DNA of 42,380 nucleotides from positions 1 to 42,380 of the forward strand of contig NZ_BPQG01000062.1 of the NCBI RefSeq assembly GCF_022179125.1, given 5' to 3'. Positions 1-7,756 of the stretch are shown in pieces. Both the position numbers and the translations under genes were made by a program. Origin of the DNA: Methylobacterium cerastii (GTDB lineage Bacteria; Pseudomonadota; Alphaproteobacteria; Rhizobiales; Beijerinckiaceae). Position 1 is the stretch's first letter, and each line of letters opens with the position of its first letter. The notes beneath the pieces are model-generated. The model saw nothing but the letters and a program-made list of their open reading frames with translations, made no database searches and was not told the DNA's origin.

Positions 1-672
1 ACGAAATTCCTGACAGTCCCGCCATGGGCTACCGCAAACTCTCGGCCCGCCCGCGCCACCACGCCCAGGATCCGGACGCCATCCCGGTTTTTAAAAAAGC
101 TTCCCCGCCCGCCTGGAGGCGATCGCGCAGGCCGTCGGCGGCAAGCCGATGGAGATCTGGTTCGCCGACGAGGCCCGGGTCGGCCAGAAGAACACGATCA
201 CCCGGCGCTGGGCCAAACGCGGCACGCGCCCCGCGGCACCCAAGGACCAACGCACCCGGCCTACCTATTCGGGGCGATCTGCCCGGCCAGAGGCACCGGG
301 GCCGGCCTCGTCATGCCTCGCTGCACCACCGAAGCGATGGCTCTGCACCTCGAAGAGATCGCCCAGGCTGTCGCCCCCGGCGCGCATGCCGTCCTGCGGC
401 TCGATCAAGCCGGCTGGCACACGACCACGAAGCTCGCTGTGCCCGCCAACATCACGCTGCTGCCCCTGCCCGCCCGCTCCCCCGAACTCAACCCCGAACT
501 CAGCCCCGTGGAGAACCTGTGGCAGTTCATGCGTGACGACTGGCTCGGCAACCGCGTCTTCACATCCTACGCCGACATCCTCGACCACTGCTGCGACGCC
601 TGGAATACCCTCATCGACCGCCTCTGGCGCATCATGTCGATCGGACTGCGCGCCTGGGCCCATGAGTTCTAA
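1..672 (+). pseudogene. IS630-family transposase, frameshifted
   Basis: DDE transposase of the IS630/Tc1 superfamily, cut by the window start. Three frames are needed to read it. The first frame (to about 99) carries GYRKLSARPRHHAQDPDAI. The second (about 99-260) carries the first catalytic Asp in WFADEARVGQKN. The third (about 260-672) carries the second Asp in LRLDQAGWH and the catalytic Glu in SPVENLWQF. The first shift lies on an A6G slippery run and is probably programmed. The second is a 4-bp deletion near 254-262 relative to the copies at 6607 and 41793, so this copy should be dead. A 12-bp tandem duplication also gives LNPELSPVENL where the other copies read LNPVENL. The stop precedes the terminal repeat. 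Confidence 0.85.
93..99 (+). other. Candidate programmed -1 frameshift site (A AAA AAG)
   Basis: The run AAAAAAG follows VF in the reading ATCCCGGTTTTTAAAAAAGC. The upstream frame gives IPVFKKASPPAW. Slipping back one base at this heptamer gives FKKSFPARLEAIAQ, which runs without interruption into the DDE domain. A_AAA_AAG is a classical bacterial -1 slippery heptamer, and frameshifting is known among IS families. That it is used here is inference, because the same region of the other two copies is missing or outside the window. Confidence 0.6.
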
Positions 673-1218
673 TCAGTGAGGATTGGTATTAACCGTGCGA
701 ATATCCTGGCTGACACTGATCGACAAAAGTGCAGTCAGGATGACACCGAGCCCCGCACCGAAGAAGCCGCCATAGATGGAAGACACTCCGATCATCGCAG
801 GACCAGTCATCGTATCGACGGGTCTCGGGCCAAATTCCGCCTGGTGGGCCTGTATCGTTGGTGCGAACGCAAACAAGATCGTGGCGAACGCGATGAGCAC
901 CGGCACAGGGCCGGTGAACAGGGCTTCGGGAAGCCAGAGCAGGAGAAGTGCACCTGACGCGCCTCCGAGGAGGGATGCGGCGGTCAGCCACCCGAGGCGG
1001 CGGTCAAAGGGCGGCCATCGACCAGGGTCCGCGAGGACAGCGATAAGATGACCCGGCATGATGACCACGGCATTCGAAGCATTGGCGATCACGGGAGGCA
1101 GGCCGACTTGGAGCATAGCTGGAAACGTGATCAGCGTCGCGCCGCCCGCTACCGCGTTGATCACGCCGCCAACCGCTCCTGCCCCCATCAGAAACAGTGT
1201 CGTCATCCAATCCATCAC
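673..1218 (-). pseudogene. TauE/SafE-family sulfite/organosulfonate exporter, truncated by IS630
   Basis: The first about 175 residues of a TauE/SafE membrane transporter remain, out of a usual 250 or so. The N-terminal glycine-rich helix (GAGAVGGVINAVAGGATLITFP) and the second repeat (MIGVSSIYGGFFGAGLGVIL) are recognisable, with several hydrophobic segments between. The native sequence stops around QDIRTVN at position 689, where IS630 copy 1 is inserted; the last few codons and the stop come from the element. It starts with ATG at 1218, 62 bp downstream of the AraC-type regulator on the same strand, so the two were probably co-transcribed. Family members export sulfite, sulfoacetate and related anions. 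The substrate here cannot be told, and a protein lacking its last helices is probably inactive. Confidence 0.85.
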
Positions 1219-1280
1219 GCACCTCCAGCACCGGTTGTGATGGCTGCGAGACGAGATGTCTGGAACGTTTGTGACCGCTC

Positions 1281-1832
1281 TCAGGCAAGCTGGTAGCGGG
1301 AGGGGGTGGTCCCAAAGGCATGCCTGAACCAGGGGCCGAAATGGCTTTGGTCAGCAAAATCTGTCGCCGCAGCCACCTCTGCGGGGGGCGTACCCGTCCG
1401 TAGCATCTGACGGGCATTATTGAGGCGGAGCATGCGTCTGAAAGCATGAGGTGGCATGCCGTGGTGGCGCGAGAAGCGGCGCGTGAAACCCTCTCGGCTC
1501 AAGCCAGCCTGGGCTGCGACGCAAGCGATTGACGCATCCCTGGTAGAGGAAGGCATATCTGGGAAGAGTTCCGCCAGCGGCCTCGTCATGCTCATCAGGG
1601 CTATGGAGTGGTCAGAGAGAACGTAGAGATTGAGGGATACCGTGTCTGGAGCACAATCAATCCCCTGGTGTGGGACACCCGCAGGCATGATGCAGGAGCT
1701 TCCAGCCGGTACATCGATGTAGCGGCCGCCGACCAGGAACTGACGCCAACCGGTCAGAACGAAGCTGATCTGCGCTTCTTGATGAAAATGCTGGACGAGA
1801 GATTCATTGTATCCAGCACAGCACACAGCCAA
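1281..1832 (-). CDS. AraC-family transcriptional regulator
   Basis: 183 residues. The N-terminal cupin-like sensor is compact (HFHQEAQISFVLTGW, then VPAGSSCIMPAGVPHQ). The C-terminal AraC domain contains both helix-turn-helix units: IACVAAQAGLSREGFTRRF and the conserved end DQSHFGPWFRHAFGTTPSRY. The usual length is 250-300 residues, so the N-terminus is short. The frame is closed by a stop at 1842-1844, and TTG at 1832 is the only long start, so a 5' truncation is possible. It lies directly upstream of the tauE-like gene in the same direction and probably controlled it in response to a small ligand. The target gene is now broken, which may leave the regulator without a function. Confidence 0.8.
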   Translation of the reverse strand: MAVCCAGYNESLVQHFHQEAQISFVLTGWRQFLVGGRYIDVPAGSSCIMPAGVPHQGIDCAPDTVSLNLYVLSDHSIALMSMTRPLAELFPDMPSSTRDASIACVAAQAGLSREGFTRRFSRHHGMPPHAFRRMLRLNNARQMLRTGTPPAEVAAATDFADQSHFGPWFRHAFGTTPSRYQLA

Positions 1833-1845
1833 CTCGATATCTTAA

Positions 1846-2302
1846 CTAAAATTTGACCGCACGTAGCGCCATGACACGGAACCATCCTCCTTTCACGTGA
1901 TGCGACCGGCTACACTCGTCGGGATAGTCCACGACTGCGTTCAGGATGCCACCTCTCGCACAAATGTCCGCTTCACATTCTATCTCATCCAAAAGCGGAC
2001 CGGCAAAAAGCCACCCAACCCGGCCATAGAGAAGACGGACGGGTCTCGACCCAACCTCGCCGTCCAGGCCCGCATCGACGATGCCCGAAAGCAGCCATTC
2101 GTCGGGCGTGAGGCAACTTCGGTTCGGGGTCGACAGCGTACCCTGGCCTTTGAGCCCGACGCGGACATCCCGCGACGAACGCGATATCGTTGTACGCTTC
2201 GAAATCAATCAATCGTAGAGCGCCTACATAGAGCCGGGCATTTCGCGGGAGATCGATCACTGCAAAATCTGTAATGCGAAGCTTCGGAAAGAAATTCTCC
2301 AC
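1846..2302 (-). pseudogene. Unrecognised pseudogene with one frameshift
   Basis: Two overlapping minus-strand frames together read as one protein of about 150 residues. The first part runs from ATG at 2302 through LRITDFAVIDLPRNAR and ends near NDIAFV. The second part continues as RDVRVGLKGQGTL and PVRLLYGRVGWLFAGPLL, and ends at GGWFRVMALRAVKF before TAG at 1846. One extra base near 2165 explains the switch. Both parts have coding-like amino acid composition, and neither makes sense when extended past the junction. I do not recognise the family. The stop lies just upstream of the AraC gene start on the same strand, so it may have headed that operon. Confidence 0.5.
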
Positions 2303-2662
2303 GGCTAGGTGTTATAAACCATTAATAAATCTATTATCGAGATCGATTAATAGTGGAGATAATATAACACTCTCCGGCCGCACTTGTCGTTCGACTACAT
2401 GTCGCTTGCGCCGGAGGTCGTCATCTGGCCAAGAGAACCGAGCGGATCAGTGCCGTCCGCTCGCCCTGCCATCGTCACACGACCGAAGATGCACCAACTG
2501 CGAACCCAGGTTACCGAGTGGAGGCAGGCCACGGATCTTTGGTGTTTTCGCCTATCAAGCTAAGCTCTTCCAAGGTGTCCGCCGATTTTTTTGGAGTGTT
2601 GCATTGTGGGCATCGCTTAATTATCGACAAGCGTTCAAGTCCCTGATTTAGAGGGGACTACG
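2303..2662. other. AT-rich intergenic stretch without a recognisable gene
   Basis: No convincing ORF. At 2310-2370 the base composition drops sharply in GC compared with everything around it. The stretch contains interrupted inverted repeats, GTGTTAT facing ATAACAC and CTATTA facing TAATAG around TCGAGATCGA. It may hold promoters or operators for the pseudogene to the left and the lipoprotein gene to the right. Confidence 0.4.
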
Positions 2663-3001
2663 ATGTATCGAAAAATTACTGCTGTTCTTATCGCCTCGAT
2701 CAGTTTGGCCGCCTGCCAAACTGCTACGCCGGGCCCGCAGCAGACAGCTGTGTTCCAAGAGGACATCGCACGCCTTCGCGCCGATCGTGACACAAAGCGC
2801 ATCTCGTATACGGAGTGGGCGGAGCGCACGGGGGCTGCTGTGCGGGCAAACGTGACGCTCAGCCCCGATCAGGAAGCCGCGATCACCTACCGGACGCAGC
2901 TGGCCCGACGCGTGGATGCAGGCGCGATGACGCCGCGCCAGTTCGAACGCGAGAGCGCTCGTGCCCTGGAGCGCGTGAGGGCAAGCAAGCAGGGCGCCTG
3001 A
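2663..3001 (+). CDS. Small putative lipoprotein
   Basis: 112 residues. It starts with a positively charged MYRK, a short hydrophobic stretch and the lipobox LAAC (Cys at about residue 18), so signal peptidase II cleavage and lipid anchoring are expected. The mature part is hydrophilic, mostly helical and rich in Arg, Ala and Glu, with no enzyme motif that I recognise. ATG at 2663 follows GAGGGG at a good ribosome-binding distance. The gene converges with the XRE regulator on the other strand, with 32 bp between them. The function is unknown. Confidence 0.75.
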   Translation: MYRKITAVLIASISLAACQTATPGPQQTAVFQEDIARLRADRDTKRISYTEWAERTGAAVRANVTLSPDQEAAITYRTQLARRVDAGAMTPRQFERESARALERVRASKQGA

Positions 3002-3033
3002 GGTCGTACAGACCCTGCACGGGGCGTCATCGT

Positions 3034-3444
3034 TCAATTCATGGCGTCGCTTGATACCGTCTGCAGGCTGGCAGCAGCCTTGACGATGGAGAGCACGCTG
3101 CTGCGCGTCACCTTGTCGGAGATGGTAGCGAAGGTCTGGACCAGTTCCATCACCTCCGGGTCCTGCAGCAGGTGCTGGATCGACGCGCGGCCGTCGACGG
3201 CCTCAGCCGGATCGTCGAAGAAGGTCGAGACCGGTACGCCGAGGAAGTCCGCGATGGCCTGAAGACGTGCGGCGCCCACGCGGTTGCGGCCCTTCTCGTA
3301 TTTCTGGACCTGCTGGAACGTGACCCCAAGGGCCTGAGCGAGCGCGGTCTGGCTCAGTCGCTGGGCCGTTCGATACGCCGCGATGCGGCTGCCGATCGAG
3401 CGGTCGCCATCAGTAGTGAGCTTCGGCGCATGGGTGAGGGTCAT
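3034..3444 (-). CDS. XRE-family helix-turn-helix regulator
   Basis: 136 residues from ATG at 3444. The HTH_3 domain lies at about residues 20-75 (SRIAAYRTAQRLSQTALAQ, GVTFQQVQKYEKGRNRVG, then ADFLGVPVSTFFD). The C-terminal helical tail of about 60 residues (LLQDPEVMELVQTFATISD) is typical of the small alphaproteobacterial Cro/C1-like proteins that often sit on islands. The frame stays open to 3549, but the extra N-terminus is not typical of the family, and AAAGAGACTGCCGAG just before ATG 3444 offers a ribosome-binding site. Targets are unknown; the palindrome at 3660 lies upstream and is a candidate operator. Confidence 0.8.
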   Translation of the reverse strand: MTLTHAPKLTTDGDRSIGSRIAAYRTAQRLSQTALAQALGVTFQQVQKYEKGRNRVGAARLQAIADFLGVPVSTFFDDPAEAVDGRASIQHLLQDPEVMELVQTFATISDKVTRSSVLSIVKAAASLQTVSSDAMN

Positions 3445-3659
3445 CTCGGCAGTCTCTTTCGGGTTGGAGGAAGCCGAGCCGGCGTCGCTGCCATCCCGAA
3501 CACAACCTAATACGCATTGCGCGCGATTGAGTTTCAAGGAAAAGATCAATTCTGGGTTGCAAAAACCGCATAACTTTTTCGTGTACGATCCTCGGTCATC
3601 TGACCCGAACCCGTACTCACCCTCTCGTTACGCCTCGCCCAGACGGGTTCTAAGGTAGC

Positions 3660-3676
3660 TACAGCCCGGGGCTGTA
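3660..3676. promoter_or_regulatory. Perfect 8-bp inverted repeat, candidate operator
   Basis: TACAGCCC-G-GGGCTGTA is an uninterrupted inverted repeat with a 1-base centre. It lies in the 316-bp gap between the divergently transcribed XRE gene (start 3444) and PAS gene (start 3761), 84 bp before the PAS start. There is no T-tract, so a regulator-binding site is more likely than a terminator. Nothing else in this gap is clearly functional. Confidence 0.45.
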
Positions 3677-3760
3677 TTACAAATCCTATCGTGCCCGAGG
3701 ATTGCATTAATTGAGGGTCTGGGCTGTGATGTGCGACGCAATCTTTTATGGAGGCAGCCC

Positions 3761-4324
3761 ATGCCAGCATCTTTGCAATCCATCCTCGATGCATCGGGCT
3801 ATCTCGGTACATGGGAAACGGATCTTGATACGCAGATCGTCGAGCTGACAGGTGCGCTCCCCCGGGTGCTTGCCGTCGATGAGACGCAAGGTGCATCGGG
3901 AGTACCCGTCTCATTGCTTCTGAAAGGCGTCCATTTGGCAGATCGCGAGCGTATCGCTCAGCTCATGCACAAGGCTCACAACACCGCAGGGCGGTTTGAA
4001 GCCGAGTTTCGAACCTGCGACCGAGAGGGCGGTGTTCACTGGATCGCCGCACGTGGCCGTGTCGAGACTGATCCCACCGGCCGGGGCTTGCGCTGCATTG
4101 GGCTGATGACGGACTTGACGGAAGCGCGCCGGGATGGCGAGGCTGCAACCGATCATACGATGCAAACGATCGACCGGGTGGTCGATGCGCTCATGGCGCT
4201 TCGATCTTTGACAAAGGAGCTAGGTTCGCCAATCCTGCCGACCTTGATCAACGTCATGCTGCTTGAACTCGGAACGATCCTGGCCAGTAGTATCGGATCG
4301 AGCGACTTCGACCGCGTGCACTGA
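3761..4324 (+). CDS. Stand-alone PAS-domain protein
   Basis: 187 residues from ATG at 3761, chosen over an ATG-less extension to 3731 because GGAGGC sits just upstream. A PAS_3-type fold spans about residues 8-125: LGTWETDLDTQIVELTG at the start, a VHLADRERIAQLM segment, and FEAEFRTCDREGGVHWIAARG leading to LRCIGLMTDLTE. The roughly 60-residue tail is helical and has no kinase, GGDEF or EAL output domain. Such proteins act by protein-protein contact or are remnants of larger sensors. The end is natural (TGA at 4322), but truncation in the past cannot be excluded in this IS-rich zone. Confidence 0.7.
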   Translation: MPASLQSILDASGYLGTWETDLDTQIVELTGALPRVLAVDETQGASGVPVSLLLKGVHLADRERIAQLMHKAHNTAGRFEAEFRTCDREGGVHWIAARGRVETDPTGRGLRCIGLMTDLTEARRDGEAATDHTMQTIDRVVDALMALRSLTKELGSPILPTLINVMLLELGTILASSIGSSDFDRVH

Positions 4325-4436
4325 CGAGAGTTCGATCAAGCCGTCCGCTGCCTGACGGCGGTTCGACCGTGACACGATCAAGTCCGCCTCGAACTTGAAG
4401 GTGCCGCGGTTTGCCGGAACGGGGCGCTGAACGGCT

Positions 4437-4931
4437 TCAGGCCGCCTCTGCGACCTTCTTCCGTCCACGCGCCTTCGGGGCTGCCTCAGGGGCGTCTGTC
4501 GCTTCCGGGGCGATCTTACGGCGCTGCTGACCGAGACCAAGCGCATGAGCGAGTGCTGAGCGCTGGGCGGAGTAGTTGGCCGTCGTCATCGGGTAATCGG
4601 ACGCCAAGCCATATTTCGCGCGGTAGCCCTCGGGGGTCAGGCCGCGCAGCGTCAGGTGGCGCTTCAGTGTCTTGTAGGACTTCCCATCCTCGAAGCTGAT
4701 CAAGGCGTCAGGCGTGATCGACTTCCTGATCTGAGCCGGCGTCGGCTTCTCAGGGCCAGCGGTCTCGGCTGCGGCCTCGTTGCCAAGACCAGCCAAGGCG
4801 GCATGTACGCTGGCGATCAGAGCGGGCAACTCAGACATGGGTAAGTTGTTGTTCGACACGAAGGCGGACACGAGGTCGGCCGTCATTTCAAATTCGTCTC
4901 GCCCCGAGACGAAAATTGCGCTGTCATGCAT
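4437..4931 (-). CDS. Ros/MucR-family transcriptional regulator lacking zinc ligands
   Basis: 164 residues from ATG at 4931, preceded by AAAGGTAG. The conserved core is clear: TADLVSAFVSNNNLP near the N-terminus, then SFEDGKSYKTLKRHLTL, RGLTPEGYRAKYGLASDYP and YSAQRSALAHALGLG. MucR proteins usually read CLEDGKKFKSLKRHLMTH, where Cys and two His bind zinc. Here the Cys is Ser and the distal His is lost, while the recognition helix remains. Some Mesorhizobium Ros/MucR homologues are known to bind DNA without zinc, so this one may still be active. The tail is Ala/Lys-rich. Family members bind AT-rich DNA and control exopolysaccharide, motility and cell-cycle genes. IS5 is inserted 84 bp upstream of the start. 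Confidence 0.85.
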   Translation of the reverse strand: MHDSAIFVSGRDEFEMTADLVSAFVSNNNLPMSELPALIASVHAALAGLGNEAAAETAGPEKPTPAQIRKSITPDALISFEDGKSYKTLKRHLTLRGLTPEGYRAKYGLASDYPMTTANYSAQRSALAHALGLGQQRRKIAPEATDAPEAAPKARGRKKVAEAA

Positions 4932-5014
4932 AGTACTACCTTTAAAAGATCTCCAGCTTTGCATAACGATTTCCGGAATTAATCGTCAAGCTTTTGTCAG
5001 AAATTTCGCCTTAG

Positions 5015-5872
5015 CGCGTGTTATGAACCTGTCATCAGTCGTTCTGCCTGTTTCAGCATGAGACAGACGAAGGCGACCATATGAAGTCCTGCCAGCGTGC
5101 TGGCATAACGTTCGTAATCCTTGACCAGGCGCCGACAGCGCGTCGCCCAGGCGAAGGACCGCTCCACCACCCAGCGACGCGGCAGCAGGACAAACCCGCG
5201 TTTGGCCTCGGGCGCCTTGACCACCTCCAGGGCGATACCGTGTTCCTGGGCCGCGTCCGCCGCCCGCGCGCCGGTGTAGCCCTGATCGACGAAGCCCGTC
5301 TCGACGCTTCCGCCCGTCTCCGTTTGCACCGCGCCGGTCAGGCGATCGACCTCGCCGCGATCGTCGGCATCGGCCGGGGTGACATGCAGCGCCACCACGT
5401 GGCCGGGCGTGTCTACCGCCAGATGCACCTTCGAACCCCGCTTGCGCTTGGCCCCGTCGTAGCCCGCCCGCTCGCCGCTCTCGGGCGAGGACCGCAGCGT
5501 TCGGCTGTCCAGGATCACCGCCGACGGCTCCGGCTCCCGGTCCCCCGCTATCCGTAGAACCGCCCGCAGGTCCCCGGCCACATCGGTGAAGCACTCCGCA
5601 GCCAGCCAGCGCTGCGTCTGCTGGTACACCGCCGCCCACGGCGGCAGGTCGTGCGGCATGAACCGCCACGGCGCCCCCGTCTTCACGATGAACCGCAAGC
5701 CGTTGAACACCTCCCGCAACTCGTGGTCGCGCTGACCTGAACTCTCCCGCAACAACGCCAGATACGGCGCAACCAGCGCCCATTCCTCATCGGACACGTC
5801 AGAGGGATAGCCGGCACGACCTGCGCTCATGCCCAAAAACGCAAACCACACCCTTTCAGTTCATAACAGCCT
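5015..5872 (-). mobile_element. Complete IS5-family insertion sequence
   Basis: The element is about 858 bp, with terminal inverted repeats containing TGTTATGAAC: left CGCGTGTTATGAACCTG, right, read inward, AGGCTGTTATGAACTGA. Flanks are TTAG (5011-5014) and CTAG (5873-5876), both matching the YTAR target preference known for IS5. They differ at one base, so the duplication has either mutated or is 3 bp (TAG). It holds one intact transposase gene and lies only 32 bp upstream of the ctrA-like pseudogene. Confidence 0.8.
5021..5830 (-). CDS. IS5-family transposase, intact
   Basis: 269 residues from ATG at 5830 (an in-frame ATG at 5851 is an alternative). The N-terminal domain of the DUF4096 type is seen in [17 protein letters not shown] and [19 protein letters not shown]. 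The DDE triad is present: Asp in [11 protein letters not shown], Asp in [13 protein letters not shown], Glu in [14 protein letters not shown]. The length and all motifs fit an active IS5-group enzyme. This differs from the degenerate IS5-type fragment at 7096-7518, so two separate IS5-family elements have entered this region. Confidence 0.9.
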   Translation of the reverse strand: MSAGRAGYPSDVSDEEWALVAPYLALLRESSGQRDHELREVFNGLRFIVKTGAPWRFMPHDLPPWAAVYQQTQRWLAAECFTDVAGDLRAVLRIAGDREPEPSAVILDSRTLRSSPESGERAGYDGAKRKRGSKVHLAVDTPGHVVALHVTPADADDRGEVDRLTGAVQTETGGSVETGFVDQGYTGARAADAAQEHGIALEVVKAPEAKRGFVLLPRRWVVERSFAWATRCRRLVKDYERYASTLAGLHMVAFVCLMLKQAERLMTGS

Positions 5873-5904
5873 CTAGGAGATTTTTAGATTTTCTGGGGTT
5901 GGCA

Positions 5905-6606
5905 ATGCGTATTCTTCTAGTCGAGGACGATGCGGCTGTCGCGCAAAGCGTTGAGCTGATGCTCAAATCCGAGCGGTTCGTGACCTACACCACCGACCTC
6001 GGTGAGGAAGGGATCGGTCTCGGCAAGCTCTACGACTACGACATCATCCTGCTCGACCTGACGCTTCCCGACATGTCCGGCTACGATGTGCTGCGCAGCC
6101 TTCGCGTCGCGAAAATCCAGACTCCCATCCTGATCCTCTCGGGCTTGAGCACGATTGAGGACAAGGTGAAGGGGCTCGGCTTCGGTGCCGACGGCTACCT
6201 GACCAAGCCGTTTCACAGGGACGAACTCGTCGCCCGCATCCACGCGATTGTCCGCCGCTCGCAAGGGCACGCCGAGTCGGTGATCGATATCGAAGGCATG
6301 GTCATCAATCTCGATCAGAAGGTCGTCGAGATTGCTGGAACGCGGGTCCCGCTTACCGGCAAGGAGTACCAGATGCTGGAACTCCTTGCCCTGCGGAAGG
6401 GCACGACGATCACCAAGGAGATGTTCCTCAACCATCTCTAAGGCGGCATAGACGAGCCCGAGTTGAAGATCATCGACGTGTTCATCTGCAAGCTGCTCAG
6501 GAAGCTCGCCAACGCATCAGGCGGCAAGAACTACATCGAGACGATCTGGGGCCGTGGCTACGTGCTGCGTGAGGGTGCACCCGAGATGCGGGCTATCGCG
6601 AACTTA
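5905..6606 (+). pseudogene. CtrA-like cell-cycle response regulator with an in-frame stop
   Basis: From ATG at 5905 it reads as an OmpR/PhoB-type regulator closely resembling CtrA. The receiver has [18 protein letters not shown], the phospho-acceptor Asp in [15 protein letters not shown], and [16 protein letters not shown]. The effector begins with [19 protein letters not shown] and EMFLNHL. A TAA at 6439-6441 then replaces the Tyr of the usual NHLYGGMDEPELK. The same frame continues intact ([28 protein letters not shown]) to IS630 copy 2 at 6607. One base change, TAY to TAA, is enough. The product would keep its receiver but lose the recognition helix and wing. IS5 lies 32 bp upstream and may separate it from its promoter. 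CtrA is usually essential, so a second, intact copy is expected elsewhere. Confidence 0.85.
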
Positions 6607-7095
6607 TACCAACCCTCGTTGATCAGAACCCATGGGTCCATCGGCGCATTCCGATGGACATGATGCGCCAGGGCTGGGCGACGATCTTGTTCCAGGCGTC
6701 GCAGCAGTGGTCGAGGATGTCGGCGTAGGATTGGAAGATCCGGTTGCCGAGCCAGTTCTCGCGCATGAACTGCCAGAGGTTCTCGACCGGGTTGAGTTCG
6801 GGCGAACGAGCCAGAAGAGGCAGCAGGGTGATGTTGTCCGGGACGGCCAGTTTCCTGGTGGTGTGCCAGCCGGCCTGGTCGAGCAGGAGGACAGCGTTGG
6901 CGCCGGGCGTGACGGTTGCGGAGATTTCTTCGAGGTGATGGGTCATGGCCGACGTGGTGCAACGGGGCATGACCAGGCCCGCGCCGACGCCTCGGGCCGG
7001 GCAGATCGCCCCAAAGATGTAGGCTGACTGCGTGCGCTGATCCTTGGGAGCCGAGGGGCGCGTTCCGCGTGCTGCCCAACGCCGGGTCAGGGTGC
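6607..7095 (-). mobile_element. IS630-family fragment, copy 2
   Basis: One terminal repeat (TACCAACCCTCGTTGATC) lies at 6607, next to a TA. The C-terminal half of the transposase follows on the minus strand in one open frame (stop near 6623). Catalytic residues visible are the second Asp (LLLDQAGWHTTRK) and Glu (NPVENLWQFMREN). The N-terminal half, with the first Asp, is missing. At about 7095 it joins an IS5-type transposase fragment in the same orientation and frame, giving a 299-codon chimeric ORF (6558-7457) that is not a real protein family. Confidence 0.8.
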
Positions 7096-7518
7096 ACGGC
7101 AAAGCCGACTTGATCCTTGGGTTTGCGCACGATGTCGACGTTGATGATCGTGGCCATCGCGGGCTTGTCGCCCGCATAGCCTGCATCGGCGAAGGCCTTG
7201 GCGATGAACGGGAAGGTCCGCCGCGACAGGCGCAGCACCGGTCCGGCCCCATCGCGATCCTGTACGTCGGCGGCCTGCGGATCGAGCACGAGAGCGCGCC
7301 CGTCCGTGTCGATCAGTGCCTGACGCTTGCGGCCCTTGACCTTCTTTCCAGCGTCGTAGCCCCGCGGGCCACCGCTCTCGGTGGTCTTCACGCTCTGGCT
7401 ATCGAGCACCGCGGCTGTGGGTGAAGCGCTTCGACCGACCCGCTCGCGGTCGGCCATGACGAGCGTGTGGTTGATCCGGCCGAACAGCCCGTCGTCGCGC
7501 CAGCGTGCGAAGTAACGC
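7096..7518 (-). mobile_element. IS5-family (IS427-like) transposase fragment
   Basis: The middle of a DDE transposase, without its N-terminus or its catalytic Glu part. It reads YFARWRDDGLFGRINHTL, MADRERVGRSASPTAAVLD (first Asp), ESGGPRGYDAGKKVKGRK, AKAFADAGYAGDK (second Asp) and VRKPKDQVGFAV. It then crosses into IS630 sequence near 7095, where both elements share a CCTGACCCGGCG/CGGCGCTGG-like stretch. The right boundary at about 7518 cuts directly into a phage capsid gene on the other strand. It differs from the complete IS5 element at 5015. Confidence 0.75.
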
Positions 7519-7753
7519 CTTCACCTTCCTCTCGGTCGTGGTCGACCCTCGGATCGACGATGGCTCCTGGCATATCGTCGCCGATCCGGCAGAGATCGAC
7601 GGGCTCGAATACGCCTACCTCGAAGGCGAGGCCGGCCCGCAGCTCACCAGCGAACTCGGCTTTACCGTCGATGGCATGCGCATCCGGGTCCGCTTGGACT
7701 TCGGTGGCGGCTTCGTCGACCACCGCGGCTGGTATCGCAACGCGGGCGCCTGA
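7519..7753 (+). pseudogene. Phage major capsid protein, 3' fragment
   Basis: About 77 C-terminal residues of a phage major capsid protein of the Mu-like/prohead-protease-fused type. Recognisable pieces are FLSVVVDPRIDDGSWHIVAD, EYAYLEGEAGPQL and the final RVRLDFGGGFVDHRGWYRN. The 5' part is replaced by the IS5 fragment, with the junction near 7518. The frame is open back to 7505, but the first few residues there are IS sequence. It is followed 3 bp later by the gpW-like gene, the order expected in a head-morphogenesis block. Identity is by eye and moderately sure. Confidence 0.65.
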
Positions 7754-7756
7754 TCC

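Larger units (their letters stand above)
1..688 (+). mobile_element. IS630-family element, copy 1 (right part only)
   Basis: The element enters from outside the window and ends at about 686, followed by the TA target dinucleotide at 687-688. The end, read inward, is TACCAATCCTCACTGAT. It matches the ends of the two other IS630 copies here (TACCAACCCTCGTTGATC at 6607, TACCAACTCTCATTGATC at 41793), which fixes the boundary. IS630 elements duplicate a TA target, which fits all three junctions. Insertion removed the C-terminal part of the tauE-like gene on the minus strand. The left end is not visible. Confidence 0.85.

Noticed and set aside
6558-7457. A 299-codon ORF that could be called a transposase
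   Set aside because: It is a fusion of an IS5-type and an IS630-type fragment; part of its length is out-of-frame IS630 sequence.
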